Shown here: piece after piece, positions 43,583-53,227 of the stretch
How the letters are laid out: the number at the start of each line of letters is the position of its first letter
How positions within the stretch are numbered: position 1 is the first letter of the stretch
DNA from: Telluria mixta
GTDB lineage: Bacteria; Pseudomonadota; Gammaproteobacteria; Burkholderiales; Burkholderiaceae_D
Reading direction: 5' to 3'
DNA length: 64,000 nucleotides
Assembly: GCF_029223865.1 (NCBI RefSeq)
Contig: NZ_CP119520.1
Span: 3,224,001-3,288,000, forward strand
Position numbers and translations under genes: made by a program
Notes under the pieces: generated by a model
What the model was told of the DNA's origin: nothing
Databases searched by the model: none
The model's input: the letters and a program-made list of their open reading frames with translations, nothing else

Positions 43583-46142
43583 CGAGGATGAAACCTGTTG
43601 CCGCCGCCCTGGTCGGCCTCGGCGTCCTGTGCGCCTCGCACTCCAACCCATCACAAGGAACTACCCTCTTGAGCAACGACGCCCACCCGCAACGCAGCGC
43701 GACCCTTGCGTTCGCCGGCACCGACGGCCGTCCCGAGCAGGCCGGATTCACGCTCCGCGGCGAAGCCGGGGGCCTGCGCACCTATGGCCAGACGAGTACG
43801 ATGGCGACGCGCGAAGACGCACCGTCCGCCATCGTCTACAGCGAAGTCGCCGGGCTCCCCGTCGTCCGCAGCGGCAACCTCGCATTCGATGCGCTGTTCG
43901 CGCATGCCGTGTCCGAGATGAAGGAAGACTCGGTGAGTGCGATCCGCGACGGCAGCTACGACGATGGCCGGCCCATCCCGTGCGAGTGCTTCGAAACGGG
44001 AGAAAAATGGCATTACGTGTGGACGCGCGACCTGTCGTACGCGGCCGCTCTCGGCCTGGCGATGCTGGATCCGCAGCGCGTGCGCAATTCGCTGCTGTTC
44101 AAGCTGTCCGGCTACCGGCCCGGGGTCGTCAAGGGGCCCCACGTCGCCGGCAGCGAGGACGGCCTGCAGGTGGTGCAGGACACGGGCAGCGGCGGCAGCT
44201 GGCCTGTCAGCAGCGACCGGGTGAGCTGGGCATTCGGCGCCGACGAAGCGCTCAAGTCGCTGCCGCCGGCCGAGCGCGCGGCGTTCGCGGTCACCGTCCT
44301 GAAGGCGCTGTCGAACACGATCGAGAACGACAGGCTGGCCGCGTTCGACGCCCGCGACGGGCTGTACACGGGCGAGCAGTCGTTCCTGGACTGGCGCGAG
44401 CAGACGTATGGCGACGACATCGCCGGCGACCTCGCGCGCATGGCGAGCGCCAAGGCCGTGTCGACCAACGTGGCCCACTACAAGGCGCTGACCCTGGCGG
44501 CGCAACTGGCCGCGGAGCAGGGCGATGCGGCGCGGGCGCGGCGCTACGGCGACTGGGCCGTCCAGTTGAAGGCCGCGATCAACGCGCGCTTCTGGCTCGA
44601 GGACGCGGGCCTGTACGCGTCGCTCACCGCCGCGCATTTCGACGGCGCGCCGCTGCACAAGTTCGACTGGCTCGGGCAATCGCTGGCGATCATCACTGGC
44701 GTCGCCGATGCGCACCGGCGCGACCGCATCCTGGCGGTCTATCCGCACGGGCCGGCGGGTGCCCCGGTCATCTACCCCAGCAGCAGGGCGTGCCGATCTA
44801 TCACAATCGTTCGATCTGGCCATTCGTGACGGCGTACGGCCTGGACGCGGCCGTCGCCGGCGCCAACGTCAGCGTCGCGGACGCCGCCTACGCGTCGCTG
44901 CTGCGCGGTGCGGCGCTGCACCTGTCGAACATGGAAAACATGGAGTGGTTGTCGGGCAAGCCGCTCCTGCACCACCCGGCCGATCCGGCGCTCGACGGCC
45001 CGGTGATCAACTCGCGCCGCCAGCTGTGGTCGGTGGGCGCCTACCTGGGCATGGTGATCCGTAACGTGTTCGGCGTCGGCGTGACCGACGCCGGCCTGCG
45101 CATTCGTCCCTTCGTCACCGCCAGGCTGCGGCGCGAGCAGTTCGCGGACAGCGACGCGATCCTGCTCGAGCGACTGCACGTGCACGGCAAGGAAGTGCGC
45201 GTACGGATCGTGCTGCCTGCCGCCCAGGACGGCGACGGCTATTACGAGGTGGCAGGCATCACGGTGGACGGCAAGGCGGCCGACCGGCTCGTGCCATGGA
45301 GCAGCCTCGGCGCGCGCAGCGACATCGAAGTGCGCCTGGGCGCGCTGAACGCGGGACGGCAGGCGATCCGCCGCGTGGACGGCGATCCGCTGGCGACCGC
45401 GGGGCCGCTGTTCGCGCCGTTCGAGGCGCGGATCGCCGGCGTCGCGCGCAACGACCAGGGGCATATCGAAGTCCGCATTGCCGATGCGCGCAACAAGGAT
45501 GGCGTGCACTACCGCATCTATCGCAACGGCCGCCTCGTCGCGGACCGCCTGGACGCCGCGCACTGGATCGACACGGCGCCGTCCGCCCGGGCCAACTGCT
45601 ATGCGGTCGAAGCCGTGTCCGCCGCGTCGGGCAACGCCTCGCACCACAGCGCCGCCGTCTGCGCCGAGCCGGGCCTGGACATTCCCGTCACGGATGCCCG
45701 CGTGCGTTCCAGCGTGGGCATCGCGCGCGACGGCGCGCCGCGGCTCAAGGGCTGGGGCGCGCCGCAGGACCGCCTGGCGATCGGCGGGATCGACCTGGAC
45801 ACGCAAGGCAGCTACGGCTTCCAGCTGCGCTACGTGAACACCGGCCATGCGATCAACACCGGCATCAGCAACGGCGTGAAGGTATTGGCCATCAAGGACG
45901 CCGCCGGCCGCCTGGTGGCGCAACGGGTCGTGCAGATGCCGCACATTCCGCCGGAAAGTGCCCCCATGTACTCGACGCCGGCGGACGTCGAGCTGGAGCC
46001 GGGACGCTACACGGTCGAAGTGCACGACTTCTACAACATGAGCTATTTGTCCAGCAATGCCGTGTACGGCGCGGGCGGCGGCAAGACCGGGCCGCTGAAC
46101 CGCGTCGATCTCTACGGCCTGCGCATCCGTCCGCTCGAATGA
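43579..46142 (+). pseudogene. Exported six-hairpin (alpha/alpha) glycosidase, interrupted by an apparent frameshift
   Basis: Start ATG 43579 overlaps the previous stop. The N-terminus looks exported ([20 protein letters not shown]). The catalytic part has the look of a six-hairpin glycosidase: KWHYVWTRDLSYAAALGLAML, GGSWPVSSDRVSWAFGADEALKSL, TGEQSFLDWREQTYG and IYHNRSIWPFVTAYGLDAAV. A fibronectin-like part and a C-terminal beta-sandwich (about 700-854) follow. I cannot name the GH family; GH15 or GH63 relatives are possible. The frame breaks at a CCCC run (44775-44778): one added C restores VIYPQQQGVPIYHNRSIWPF, and total length is one base short of 855 codons. It is either an assembly error or a real lesion. 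Confidence 0.72.
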
Positions 46143-47131
46143 TGGGCCGCATGCAATCGGGGGCCTGGCCGCGCCTGCTGGCCGATGTGGGCGGCACCAA
46201 CGCCCGTTTTGCGCTCGAAACGGGGCGCTTCGTGTTCGAAGAGATCGAGGTATTGCGCTGTGCGGACTACCCCAGCCTGAGGGCGGCTGCGCAGGCCTAC
46301 CTCGGTGTGGTGTCGGCCCGGATGCCGGGCCTTCCCGCCGTCCGCCACGCGGCGATCGCCATCGCCACGGCGGTCGACGGCGACGTCGTCGCAATGACCA
46401 ACCACCACTGGTCTTTTTCGATCGAGGCGTTCAGGCGCGAGTTGAATCTGCTGACGCTGGAAGTCGTCAACGACTTTACGGCACTCGCCATGTCGCTGCC
46501 CCACCTCGCGCCGCACCAGCGCGTGCAAGTCGGCGGAGGTAGTCCGCGTTCCGGCGCGCCGATCGGCCTTGTCGGCCCGGGGACCGGCCTGGGCGTCTCG
46601 GGCCTCGTACATACGCGGGAAGGCTGGACCGCGCTCGCGAGCGAGGGCGGCCACGTCAGTTTTGCGCCGAACAGCGATCTCGAGATCGAGCTGCTGCATG
46701 CCATGCGGCGCGAATGGCCGCACGCGTCGGCCGAGCGCTTGCTGTCGGGCGCCGGCCTCGAATTCATCCATCGCATCGTCAGCGGCGGCAGGACCCGGTC
46801 CGCGCCCGACATCACCCGCCGCGCGCTCGAGGGCGGCTGCGACGATTGCCTGCTGACGGTCGACACGTTTTGTGCCATGCTGGGCTCGGTAGCGGGCAAC
46901 GTCGCGCTGACCCTTGGCGCCACCGGCGGCGTCTATGTCGGCGGCGGCATCGTCCCGCGCATCGCGGCGCTGCTGGAGCGCTCGGCGTTTCGCGCGCGGT
47001 TCGAGGCGAAGGGGCGGCTGTCCGCCTGGCTGGCCCGGATCCCGACGTACTGGATCGCCGAGCCTTACCCCGCATTCTTCGGGGTCTCCGCCGTGTTGTC
47101 ACATACAACCACTGAACGACCAGGACACTAG
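46139..47131 (+). CDS. glk: Glucokinase (ROK-independent, Glk type)
   Basis: The 330-residue cytosolic protein has the Glk ATP-binding opening LLADVGGTNARFAL, then TAVDGDVVAMTNHHWSFSIEAFRRELNLLTLEVVNDFTALAMSLP and GLVGPGTGLGVSGL. ASEGGHVSFAPNSDLEIELL with the Glu-Gly-Gly-His stretch lines the glucose site. GGVYVGGGIVPRI closes the nucleotide fold. It converts imported glucose to glucose 6-phosphate. ATG codons at 46139, 46142 and 46151 are possible; the first overlaps the previous stop (ATGA). The GH31 gene follows after 1 bp. Confidence 0.93.
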   Translation: MMGRMQSGAWPRLLADVGGTNARFALETGRFVFEEIEVLRCADYPSLRAAAQAYLGVVSARMPGLPAVRHAAIAIATAVDGDVVAMTNHHWSFSIEAFRRELNLLTLEVVNDFTALAMSLPHLAPHQRVQVGGGSPRSGAPIGLVGPGTGLGVSGLVHTREGWTALASEGGHVSFAPNSDLEIELLHAMRREWPHASAERLLSGAGLEFIHRIVSGGRTRSAPDITRRALEGGCDDCLLTVDTFCAMLGSVAGNVALTLGATGGVYVGGGIVPRIAALLERSAFRARFEAKGRLSAWLARIPTYWIAEPYPAFFGVSAVLSHTTTERPGH

Positions 47132-47132
47132 C

Positions 47133-49637
47133 ATGCACACTCGCACCACCGTCCGGACGGCCATCGCCGCATGCGCGATGTCGTTGTCCATCCTCGCCGC
47201 CGCGCCGCTCCACGCCGAGCCGGCCGCCATCGCCGCCCGTAATGACGGCATGGACATCCGCCAAGGGAGCCTGCGCATCCGCGTGCTGGCGCTCACCGAC
47301 GACGTCCTGCGCGTGACCTTGAGCACGAACGGCGCATTGCCGGAAGACGCCAGCTGGGCCGTACCGGCGGGCGTGCGTGCGCGCCGCGTCGGCGTGCAGG
47401 CGGGTCCGACCGGATTCGCCACGCGTTCGCTGCGCGTCGACGTGCAGGACGGGCGTCTCGTCGTGAGCGACCTGGCCGGCAAGGTGATCTCGGCCGACGC
47501 CATCGATCCCGTCAAGCTCGATGGCCACGCGTTCACCCTGCGCAAGGCGATGCCGCAGTCGGAACACTACTTCGGCCTCGGCGACAAGACGGGTGGACTG
47601 GACCGGCGCGGCAAGAGCTTCATCAACTGGAACACCGACGCCTTCGGCTTCACGTCCGCGGACGATCCGATCTACAAGTCGATTCCCTTCTTTATCGGCG
47701 TCGGCGGCGCGGGCGGCAGCTATGGCGTCTTCCTCGACAATACGTACCGCAGCTGGTTCGACTTCGGCCACCGCGAGGACGGCGTGCTGGCCTTCGGCGC
47801 GCCGGACGGTCCGACCGACTACTACCTGATCCACGGCCCGTCGACGGCCGAGGTGGTGCGCCGCTACACGGACCTCACCGGCAAGGCGCCGCTGGTCCCG
47901 CGCTGGGCGCTGGGCTACCAGCAGTCGCGCTACAGCTATATGTCGGGCGATGAATTGCGCCAGGTGGTCGCGCGCCTGCGCGCCGAACGCGTACCCACCG
48001 ACGTCGTCTGGCTGGACATCGACTGGCAGGACCGCAACCGCCCGTTCACCGTCGACCGCAAGGCCTTCCCGGACATGACTGGCCTGATCCGCGACCTGGG
48101 GCACCAGGGCGTCAAGGTCATCACCATCAGCGACCTGCACGTGGCCAGGGCGGCCGGCCAGGGCCATGCCCCGTACGACACGGGCGTGCAGGCCGATGCA
48201 TTCGTCAGGAACCCGGACGGCAGCACCTACGTGGCACCCGTCTGGCCCGGCGATTCCGTCTTCCCCGACTTCACGCAGGCCAGGACGCGCGACTGGTGGG
48301 GCAGCCTGTTCGCCGAGCAGGTGCGGATGGGCGTGGCCGGGTCGTGGAACGACATGAACGAACCGGCCATTTTCAATACGCCGACCAAGACGATGCCTCT
48401 CGATACGCGCCACCGCATCGACTCCGACGATTTCGCGCCGCGCACCGCCGACCACCGCGAGATCCACAACGTGTACGGCATGCAGAACACGCGCGCCACG
48501 TACGACGGCCTGCGCAAGCTGGCACCAGGCGAGCGCGCCGTCGTGATGACGCGTGCCAGCTATGCAGGCGGCCAGCGCTATGCCGTCACCTGGACCGGCG
48601 ACAACCTCGCCACCTGGGACCATTTGAAGCTGTCGGTCCAGCAGATCATCAACCTGGGCCTGTCCGGCTTTTCGTACGGCGCGGCCGACGTCAGCGGCTT
48701 CGCCGGCGGCCCGAGCCCCGACCTGCTCACGCGCTGGTTCGAGATCGGCGCTTTCTATCCGCTGTTCCGCAACCATTCCGCCAAGGGCACGCCGCGCGTG
48801 GAGCCGTGGGTCGACGGCGCCGCGCACCTGCGCATCCGGCGCCGCTTCGTCGAGGAGCGCTACAAGCTGATGCCTTACCTGTACGCGCTGGCCGAGCAGA
48901 ACGCGCGCACGGGCGATCCGATCCTGCGTCCCGTGTTCTACGACTACCCGTCGGCGCTGAACCTGCCGTGCGCGGGCCAGGATGCGTGGACCTTCACGCT
49001 GGGCCGCGCGCTGCTCGTGTTGCCGCCGCCGCATCCCGAATCGCCGCAGGGTTATCGAACCTGCCTGCCGGAAGGCGGCTGGTTCGACTACTGGACCGGT
49101 TTGCCGGCCGGTACGCCGGTGCCGGCCGCGCAGGACGGGGCGATCCAGTCCGCCACGCAGGCCACCGGCGAGGCGCATGCCGGCGGTTCGTTCGTGAACG
49201 AGACGCCGCGCCTCGACCATCTGCCCGTGTACGTACGCGCCGGCACGATCCTGCCGCGCCAGGCCGTCGTGCAGAGCACGGCCGACACGCCGCGCGGCCC
49301 GCTGATGCTGGACGTCTATCCGGGCCCAGACTGCACCGGTGAGCTGTACGTCGACGACGGCCATTCGCTGGCCTTCGAAAAGGGCGGCTACCTGCGCCAG
49401 ACCGTGCGCTGCACCGTGCGCCCGGACGGCGTCGCCATCGAGTTCGGCCCGCGCGAGGGCAGCTTCGCACCCTGGTGGCGCGAAGTGGCCGTCACCGTGC
49501 ACGGCTGGCAGGGCAAGGCCGACGTGCGCGCGGGCGAACGCAAGGTGGCCAGCCGGGTCGATGCAACTGCGCGCACCGTCGGCTTCACGCTGGACGATGC
49601 GGCACAGGCCGGGGCCGTGCTGGTACGCAGGCCCTGA
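47133..49637 (+). CDS. GH31 alpha-glucosidase, exported
   Basis: The 834-residue protein has a signal peptide (about 1-28, ending APLHA). The N-terminal GH31 domain includes SEHYFGLGDKTGGLDRRGK. The (beta/alpha)8 barrel carries nucleophile Asp407 in WNDMNEPA and acid/base Asp490 in WTGDNLATW. The C-terminal beta-domains end at about 834. RYSYMSGDELRQVVARLR and VWLDIDWQDRNRPF are typical of the family. It should release glucose from non-reducing ends of isomalto-oligosaccharides in the periplasm. AGGA sits in the end of glk. It is the last gene of the operon; the GH49 gene converges 12 bp away. Confidence 0.94.
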   Translation: MHTRTTVRTAIAACAMSLSILAAAPLHAEPAAIAARNDGMDIRQGSLRIRVLALTDDVLRVTLSTNGALPEDASWAVPAGVRARRVGVQAGPTGFATRSLRVDVQDGRLVVSDLAGKVISADAIDPVKLDGHAFTLRKAMPQSEHYFGLGDKTGGLDRRGKSFINWNTDAFGFTSADDPIYKSIPFFIGVGGAGGSYGVFLDNTYRSWFDFGHREDGVLAFGAPDGPTDYYLIHGPSTAEVVRRYTDLTGKAPLVPRWALGYQQSRYSYMSGDELRQVVARLRAERVPTDVVWLDIDWQDRNRPFTVDRKAFPDMTGLIRDLGHQGVKVITISDLHVARAAGQGHAPYDTGVQADAFVRNPDGSTYVAPVWPGDSVFPDFTQARTRDWWGSLFAEQVRMGVAGSWNDMNEPAIFNTPTKTMPLDTRHRIDSDDFAPRTADHREIHNVYGMQNTRATYDGLRKLAPGERAVVMTRASYAGGQRYAVTWTGDNLATWDHLKLSVQQIINLGLSGFSYGAADVSGFAGGPSPDLLTRWFEIGAFYPLFRNHSAKGTPRVEPWVDGAAHLRIRRRFVEERYKLMPYLYALAEQNARTGDPILRPVFYDYPSALNLPCAGQDAWTFTLGRALLVLPPPHPESPQGYRTCLPEGGWFDYWTGLPAGTPVPAAQDGAIQSATQATGEAHAGGSFVNETPRLDHLPVYVRAGTILPRQAVVQSTADTPRGPLMLDVYPGPDCTGELYVDDGHSLAFEKGGYLRQTVRCTVRPDGVAIEFGPREGSFAPWWREVAVTVHGWQGKADVRAGERKVASRVDATARTVGFTLDDAAQAGAVLVRRP

Positions 49638-49649
49638 GGGAAGGAACGC

Positions 49650-51458
49650 TTACCAGGCGTTCCAGTCATCCCACAACTCGGCGTCGAAATCGAGCCGCCC
49701 CGGCGACGTCGAGTTCCAGTTGTTGCCCGCCTTGTAGATCTGCTGTCCGCCGACGCGGTAGTTTTCGAGCTTCAGCCCGCGTCCGCTGACCGTTTCGTTG
49801 CCGATCCACAGATCGGTCGACATCCGGTGGAATTTGCTCGCCTGCGAGGCGGGGTCGAGGTCGTTCCAGCCGTCGATGAACAGGTTCCTGATGTGGACCG
49901 TGTCCGTGTTCGACAGCGCGTACAGCCGGAGCGCGCAGTTGGTCTTGCCCTCCACGTACAGGTTCTCGAAGTCCAGGTTCGCCACCGTCGTGCCGGCATT
50001 CGGCGCCGCAGCGGGATCGGTGGATGACCAGGACGGCGAGGAATTCACGATGCAGGTATTGCCCTTCACGTCGGTCCAGTACATCTTGTTATGGATGACG
50101 TAGGTGTTGCTGACCTGGACGTTGTTCATGTTGCGCGGCGACCAGCCCCACTGGATGACGGGACCGTTCTCGTTCTTCCAGACGACCGTATTGTCGATCG
50201 CCAGATTGCTGTGGTAGACCTTCAGCACGTCGTCGTTGGAATGGAAGAACGTGTTCTTCATCGTGCCGTTCGAGTACAGCTCGAGTCCGTCCGTCTGCCA
50301 GTACCAGCCGCCCACCATCTTGAAGTTCTCGACCCGCATCTGGAAGCTGTTTTCGTCGCCATACACGACGAAGGAGTGATACGGCGGTTCCATGAACGTG
50401 ACGCCCTGCAGGTCGAGGTATTGCTGCATCGTGGGCGATGACTGGAGGCGCAACAGCTTGACGCAGCTGCCGTGGCAGTCAGGCGCGATGCGGTGCTGGT
50501 AACCGTTGTCGGTATCGGGCTCGTACACGTATTTTTCGCCGGAGACGACGCCGAAACCGGTGAACTTGTAGACGCCCTGGTTATCGTGGACGAACTGGAA
50601 GGCGCCCTTCACGAATGCACCCGGTTCCAGGTACACCCACTTGACGTTCGCCGGCAGCTGGGCGTGGTAATTCCAGGGCATGTAATAGACGCCGGCACGG
50701 AAGTAGACGATCTCCTGCGTGATGGCGTCGAGATTGTTCACCATGCCGGGCGCCGGATAGTAGATGCTGCCGCTGGCGCCGGTCGGAATGAGGCGAGCCG
50801 ACTCCGCGGCCGACACCATGGGCTCGGCGAAGATCAGCAGCGCATTGCGCGGCTCGGTATGGATGGCGCGGCCGAGGCCCTGGTCGTTCAGCTTGCCGCT
50901 CGTGCCGCTCATGTCGTTGTACGCCGTGTAGAGCTGGTTGTTGAATTCGACGGAGAACCGGTAGCCGTTCGCGGAATACGGCACCCGCACGCGCATCGTG
51001 GTGCTGTCGACCATTTCCTTGCTCAGGTTCAGCGCCGTGGGCCGGATCGTCACGTCATCGGCGGAACCGATCGTGAGTCCGTTCCTGAGCGTGACGTACA
51101 CCCAGCAGTCCGTACTGTAGAGGAACGAGCTCCAGCTCATCGTCAGGTTGGCCCGATCGGCGAACTCGGCGCCGTCGTCATCGTTGTAGCCCCATTTGTC
51201 GCGGCCACCCCTGGGAATCGACATGTAGGGAAAGGCATCGAAGCGCGCGTTGGGGGCGGCGACGGTCGCCACCTTGACGTCGTAGAACGTGGAACGCCGC
51301 ACGGCATCGTCGGCGACCGGGGTCGTGGCATTGAGTTCGTATTTGGCATGCCACCACGTGCGCAGGTTGGGATTGTTGGCCGTCGTTTGCGCTGCCGCCG
51401 GTATGCCTGGCGCGAGCATGGCAAGCAGAACGAGGGTGAGGGTGATCAGGGTCCGCAT
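49650..51458 (-). CDS. GH49 dextranase, secreted
   Basis: The 602-residue protein has a signal peptide (about 1-23, ending PAAAQ). The N-terminal part NPNLRTWWHAKYELNATTPVADDAVRRSTFYDVKV is diagnostic of GH49. The right-handed beta-helix contains the catalytic-acid region: WYWQTDGLELYSNGT and FFHSNDDVLKVYHSNLAI, with aspartates in the positions expected for this inverting family. It cuts dextran internally outside the cell. It converges on the operon end. Two palindromes matching those before the TonB receptor lie upstream of its start, so it should be controlled by the same LacI regulator. Confidence 0.95.
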   Translation of the reverse strand: MRTLITLTLVLLAMLAPGIPAAAQTTANNPNLRTWWHAKYELNATTPVADDAVRRSTFYDVKVATVAAPNARFDAFPYMSIPRGGRDKWGYNDDDGAEFADRANLTMSWSSFLYSTDCWVYVTLRNGLTIGSADDVTIRPTALNLSKEMVDSTTMRVRVPYSANGYRFSVEFNNQLYTAYNDMSGTSGKLNDQGLGRAIHTEPRNALLIFAEPMVSAAESARLIPTGASGSIYYPAPGMVNNLDAITQEIVYFRAGVYYMPWNYHAQLPANVKWVYLEPGAFVKGAFQFVHDNQGVYKFTGFGVVSGEKYVYEPDTDNGYQHRIAPDCHGSCVKLLRLQSSPTMQQYLDLQGVTFMEPPYHSFVVYGDENSFQMRVENFKMVGGWYWQTDGLELYSNGTMKNTFFHSNDDVLKVYHSNLAIDNTVVWKNENGPVIQWGWSPRNMNNVQVSNTYVIHNKMYWTDVKGNTCIVNSSPSWSSTDPAAAPNAGTTVANLDFENLYVEGKTNCALRLYALSNTDTVHIRNLFIDGWNDLDPASQASKFHRMSTDLWIGNETVSGRGLKLENYRVGGQQIYKAGNNWNSTSPGRLDFDAELWDDWNAW

Positions 51459-51470
51459 ATTGTCTCCATT

Positions 51471-51494
51471 GTTTAATCAATCGATTGAGTAAAC
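51471..51494. promoter_or_regulatory. Candidate LacI operator before the GH49 gene, site 1
   Basis: Arms GTTTAATCAATC and GATTGAGTAAAC match at 11 of 12 positions. The core TCAATCGATTGAGTAAA is shared with the receptor-side site at 31812-31833 except for one base. It lies 13 bp upstream of the GH49 start codon, where binding would block early transcription. Confidence 0.72.
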
Positions 51495-51540
51495 TGTTTC
51501 TAGTAGTGCGTTACACCGAATTGCGCACACGATACTATCG

Positions 51541-51562
51541 TTAACGAAATCGATTGAGTTAA
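51541..51562. promoter_or_regulatory. Candidate LacI operator before the GH49 gene, site 2
   Basis: Arms TTAACGAAATC and GATTGAGTTAA match at nine of 11 positions. The left arm is identical to that of the site at 31700 near the regulator gene. It lies about 83 bp upstream of the GH49 start, 69 bp from site 1. Confidence 0.62.
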
Positions 51563-51601
51563 AAAATATCAATCGGACACGACGGGTTTGACATGGAAAA
51601 A

Positions 51602-52414
51602 CTAAGGTTGCTCGCCGAGCCGGCGGCAGAACTGCGCCGTCGCCTCGTCCATCGGAAAGCACGACTCGATGTGCAGACCGTCGATGGTGATGTCGCGCGG
51701 CGTGCCGAAGGTCGTGATCGTCGAGAAGAAACTCAGCGTCACGCCGCGGTGACGGAACTCCGTCGTCAACAGCGGCGCGGGCGGCGTGTCGAGGTCGCGC
51801 AGGCGCCAGCGCGACGGCACGTTCGGGTACGCCAGGATCTCATCCAGCAGCGCACGCGCCTTCGTATCGGTCGGCGACCCCGCGACCAGCGCGTGCAGGT
51901 GGCCGATCAGCGTGGCGCCTATGTCGTCCCAATTCGCAAGCGCGCCGCGCAGGTCGTCCGGATCGAATACGGCGCGCAGCATGTTCGCGTGCTTGCTGGC
52001 CCGCCCGTCGAGCACGAACCCGTTCACGCGCTGCGCCGCGTCGTTCGTCGCGAGGATGTCCCAGTGGCGGTTCATGAGGAACGCGGGATACGGCTCCTGC
52101 TGGCGCAGGATGAAATCGATGGCCTGGTTGATGCGGCCCATGGCCGGCGTGTCGAGCCCCGTTTCCGGATAACTCGGCGCATAACCGCCCGCGCGCAGCA
52201 GGGCGTTACGTTCACGCAGCGGCATGTCCAGCACGTCGGCCAGGCGCATCAGCAGGGTCCTGCTGGGCTGCGCCTTGCCCGTTTCGATGCAGCTGAGGTG
52301 GCGGGCGGAGATGTTCGCGTCCAGCGACAGGTCGAGCTGGCTCAGGCGCCGCGCCGCGCGCCATTCGCGCAAGAGCAGGCCGACGGGGACGGGGGCGAGG
52401 TCGAGAGGCGTCAT
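51602..52414 (-). CDS. XRE-type regulator, MmyB-like
   Basis: The 270-residue protein has an N-terminal XRE helix-turn-helix (LLREWRAARRLSQLDLSLDANISARHLSCIETGKAQPSRTLLMRLADVL). The ligand-binding domain is of the MmyB type (YAPSYPETGLDTPAM, AIDFILRQQEPYPAFLMNRHWDILATNDAAQRV, HLHALVAGSPTDTKARALLDEILAYP). A near-palindrome, CATGACGTCCGAGGTCATG, lies 35 bp upstream. A perfect version lies before the co-oriented operon at 55120-52463, so it probably controls that operon and itself. Confidence 0.9.
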   Translation of the reverse strand: MTPLDLAPVPVGLLLREWRAARRLSQLDLSLDANISARHLSCIETGKAQPSRTLLMRLADVLDMPLRERNALLRAGGYAPSYPETGLDTPAMGRINQAIDFILRQQEPYPAFLMNRHWDILATNDAAQRVNGFVLDGRASKHANMLRAVFDPDDLRGALANWDDIGATLIGHLHALVAGSPTDTKARALLDEILAYPNVPSRWRLRDLDTPPAPLLTTEFRHRGVTLSFFSTITTFGTPRDITIDGLHIESCFPMDEATAQFCRRLGEQP

Positions 52415-52448
52415 CCGGCGATGATAACCCGGCCGCGCGGCGCCGGAC

Positions 52449-52468
52449 CATGACGTCCGAGGTCATGG
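52449..52468. promoter_or_regulatory. Candidate XRE operator A (19-bp palindrome, one mismatch)
   Basis: CATGACGTCCGAGGTCATG, arms CATGACGTC and GAGGTCATG around a central C, with one mismatch. It is 19 of 20 bases identical to the site at 55198-55217. It lies 35 bp upstream of the XRE gene and overlaps the stop codon of the DUF4198 gene. Confidence 0.65.
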
Positions 52469-53227
52469 GGCGATGGCGAAAGACAGGCTCGAAAAGATCG
52501 TGTCGAAATCGATGCCGTCGTCACCGTCCAGCGGCATGGTCCACACGACGTTCAGCAGCCAGTGGCCCGGCGGTGGACGGCGCAGGCGGACGAGGCCCTC
52601 GCCATCCGTGACCTGCGCGGCGACGGGCTGCGTGTCGTGGTCGAGGTCCGTCAGTTTCACCAGTGCGCGTGCCAGCGGACGGCCCTGATAAATGACTTGC
52701 GCCGCGAGCATGCCGCCGTCCGCCGGCGGTGTCAGCAGCACAATCTCAAGCGGCAGGCCGAGGCGCTTCGTGGCCAGGTCCTGGCTGCCGTCGCCGGGCG
52801 CGCCGGCCTGTACGAGCGCCTTCGCTACGCGGCGGTAACGCTCGAAGACATCCCGTCCGCGTGCCGCCGCTGCGGGCCACAAACCTTCTTCCTGCACGTA
52901 GGCGTCGAAGCGGTCGGCCGGCAGATGGCTCAGCGCGTCCGCATCCGTTTCCAGTACCAGCAGATGCAGTCCAGGCTCCGCGGGCGCGAGCCTGCCGTCG
53001 CTGCGCAGGTCGATGACTTCACCGGCTGGCGTCCACGCGGCGAAGCGCCTGATGCGGCGCGACGGGATCATCGACGTGCGGCGCGCGTCGCCGTGGCCGA
53101 CCTGCATGCTCAAGGCGGTGCTGGCGCCCACCGACACGACGAAGCTGTCCGGGTTGACCCAGAAGTCGTGCGCGCGGGCGTGCATGCACAGGCACAGGCA
53201 CAGGATGAGAAGCAGGCGCGCGCTCAC
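52463..53227 (-). CDS. DUF4198-like exported protein
   Basis: The 254-residue protein has a signal peptide (VSARLLLILCLCLCMHARA, translated from a GTG start). HDFWVNPDSFVVSVGASTALSMQVGHGD is the typical DUF4198 opening, as in proteins near nickel or cobalt transport genes. A C-terminal Ig/CBM-like part follows (VTDGEGLVRLRRPPPGHWLLNVVW). Function is unknown; a periplasmic binding role is possible. The GTG overlaps the stop of the DUF4331 gene (GTGA), so translation is coupled. It is the third gene of the operon. Confidence 0.8.
   Translation of the reverse strand: MSARLLLILCLCLCMHARAHDFWVNPDSFVVSVGASTALSMQVGHGDARRTSMIPSRRIRRFAAWTPAGEVIDLRSDGRLAPAEPGLHLLVLETDADALSHLPADRFDAYVQEEGLWPAAAARGRDVFERYRRVAKALVQAGAPGDGSQDLATKRLGLPLEIVLLTPPADGGMLAAQVIYQGRPLARALVKLTDLDHDTQPVAAQVTDGEGLVRLRRPPPGHWLLNVVWTMPLDGDDGIDFDTIFSSLSFAIAP

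Noticed and set aside
43579..46142. Two separate genes at the six-hairpin glycosidase
   Set aside because: The second frame has no start or ribosome site at the break. One added base in the CCCC run gives a continuous conserved block and a full-length protein.
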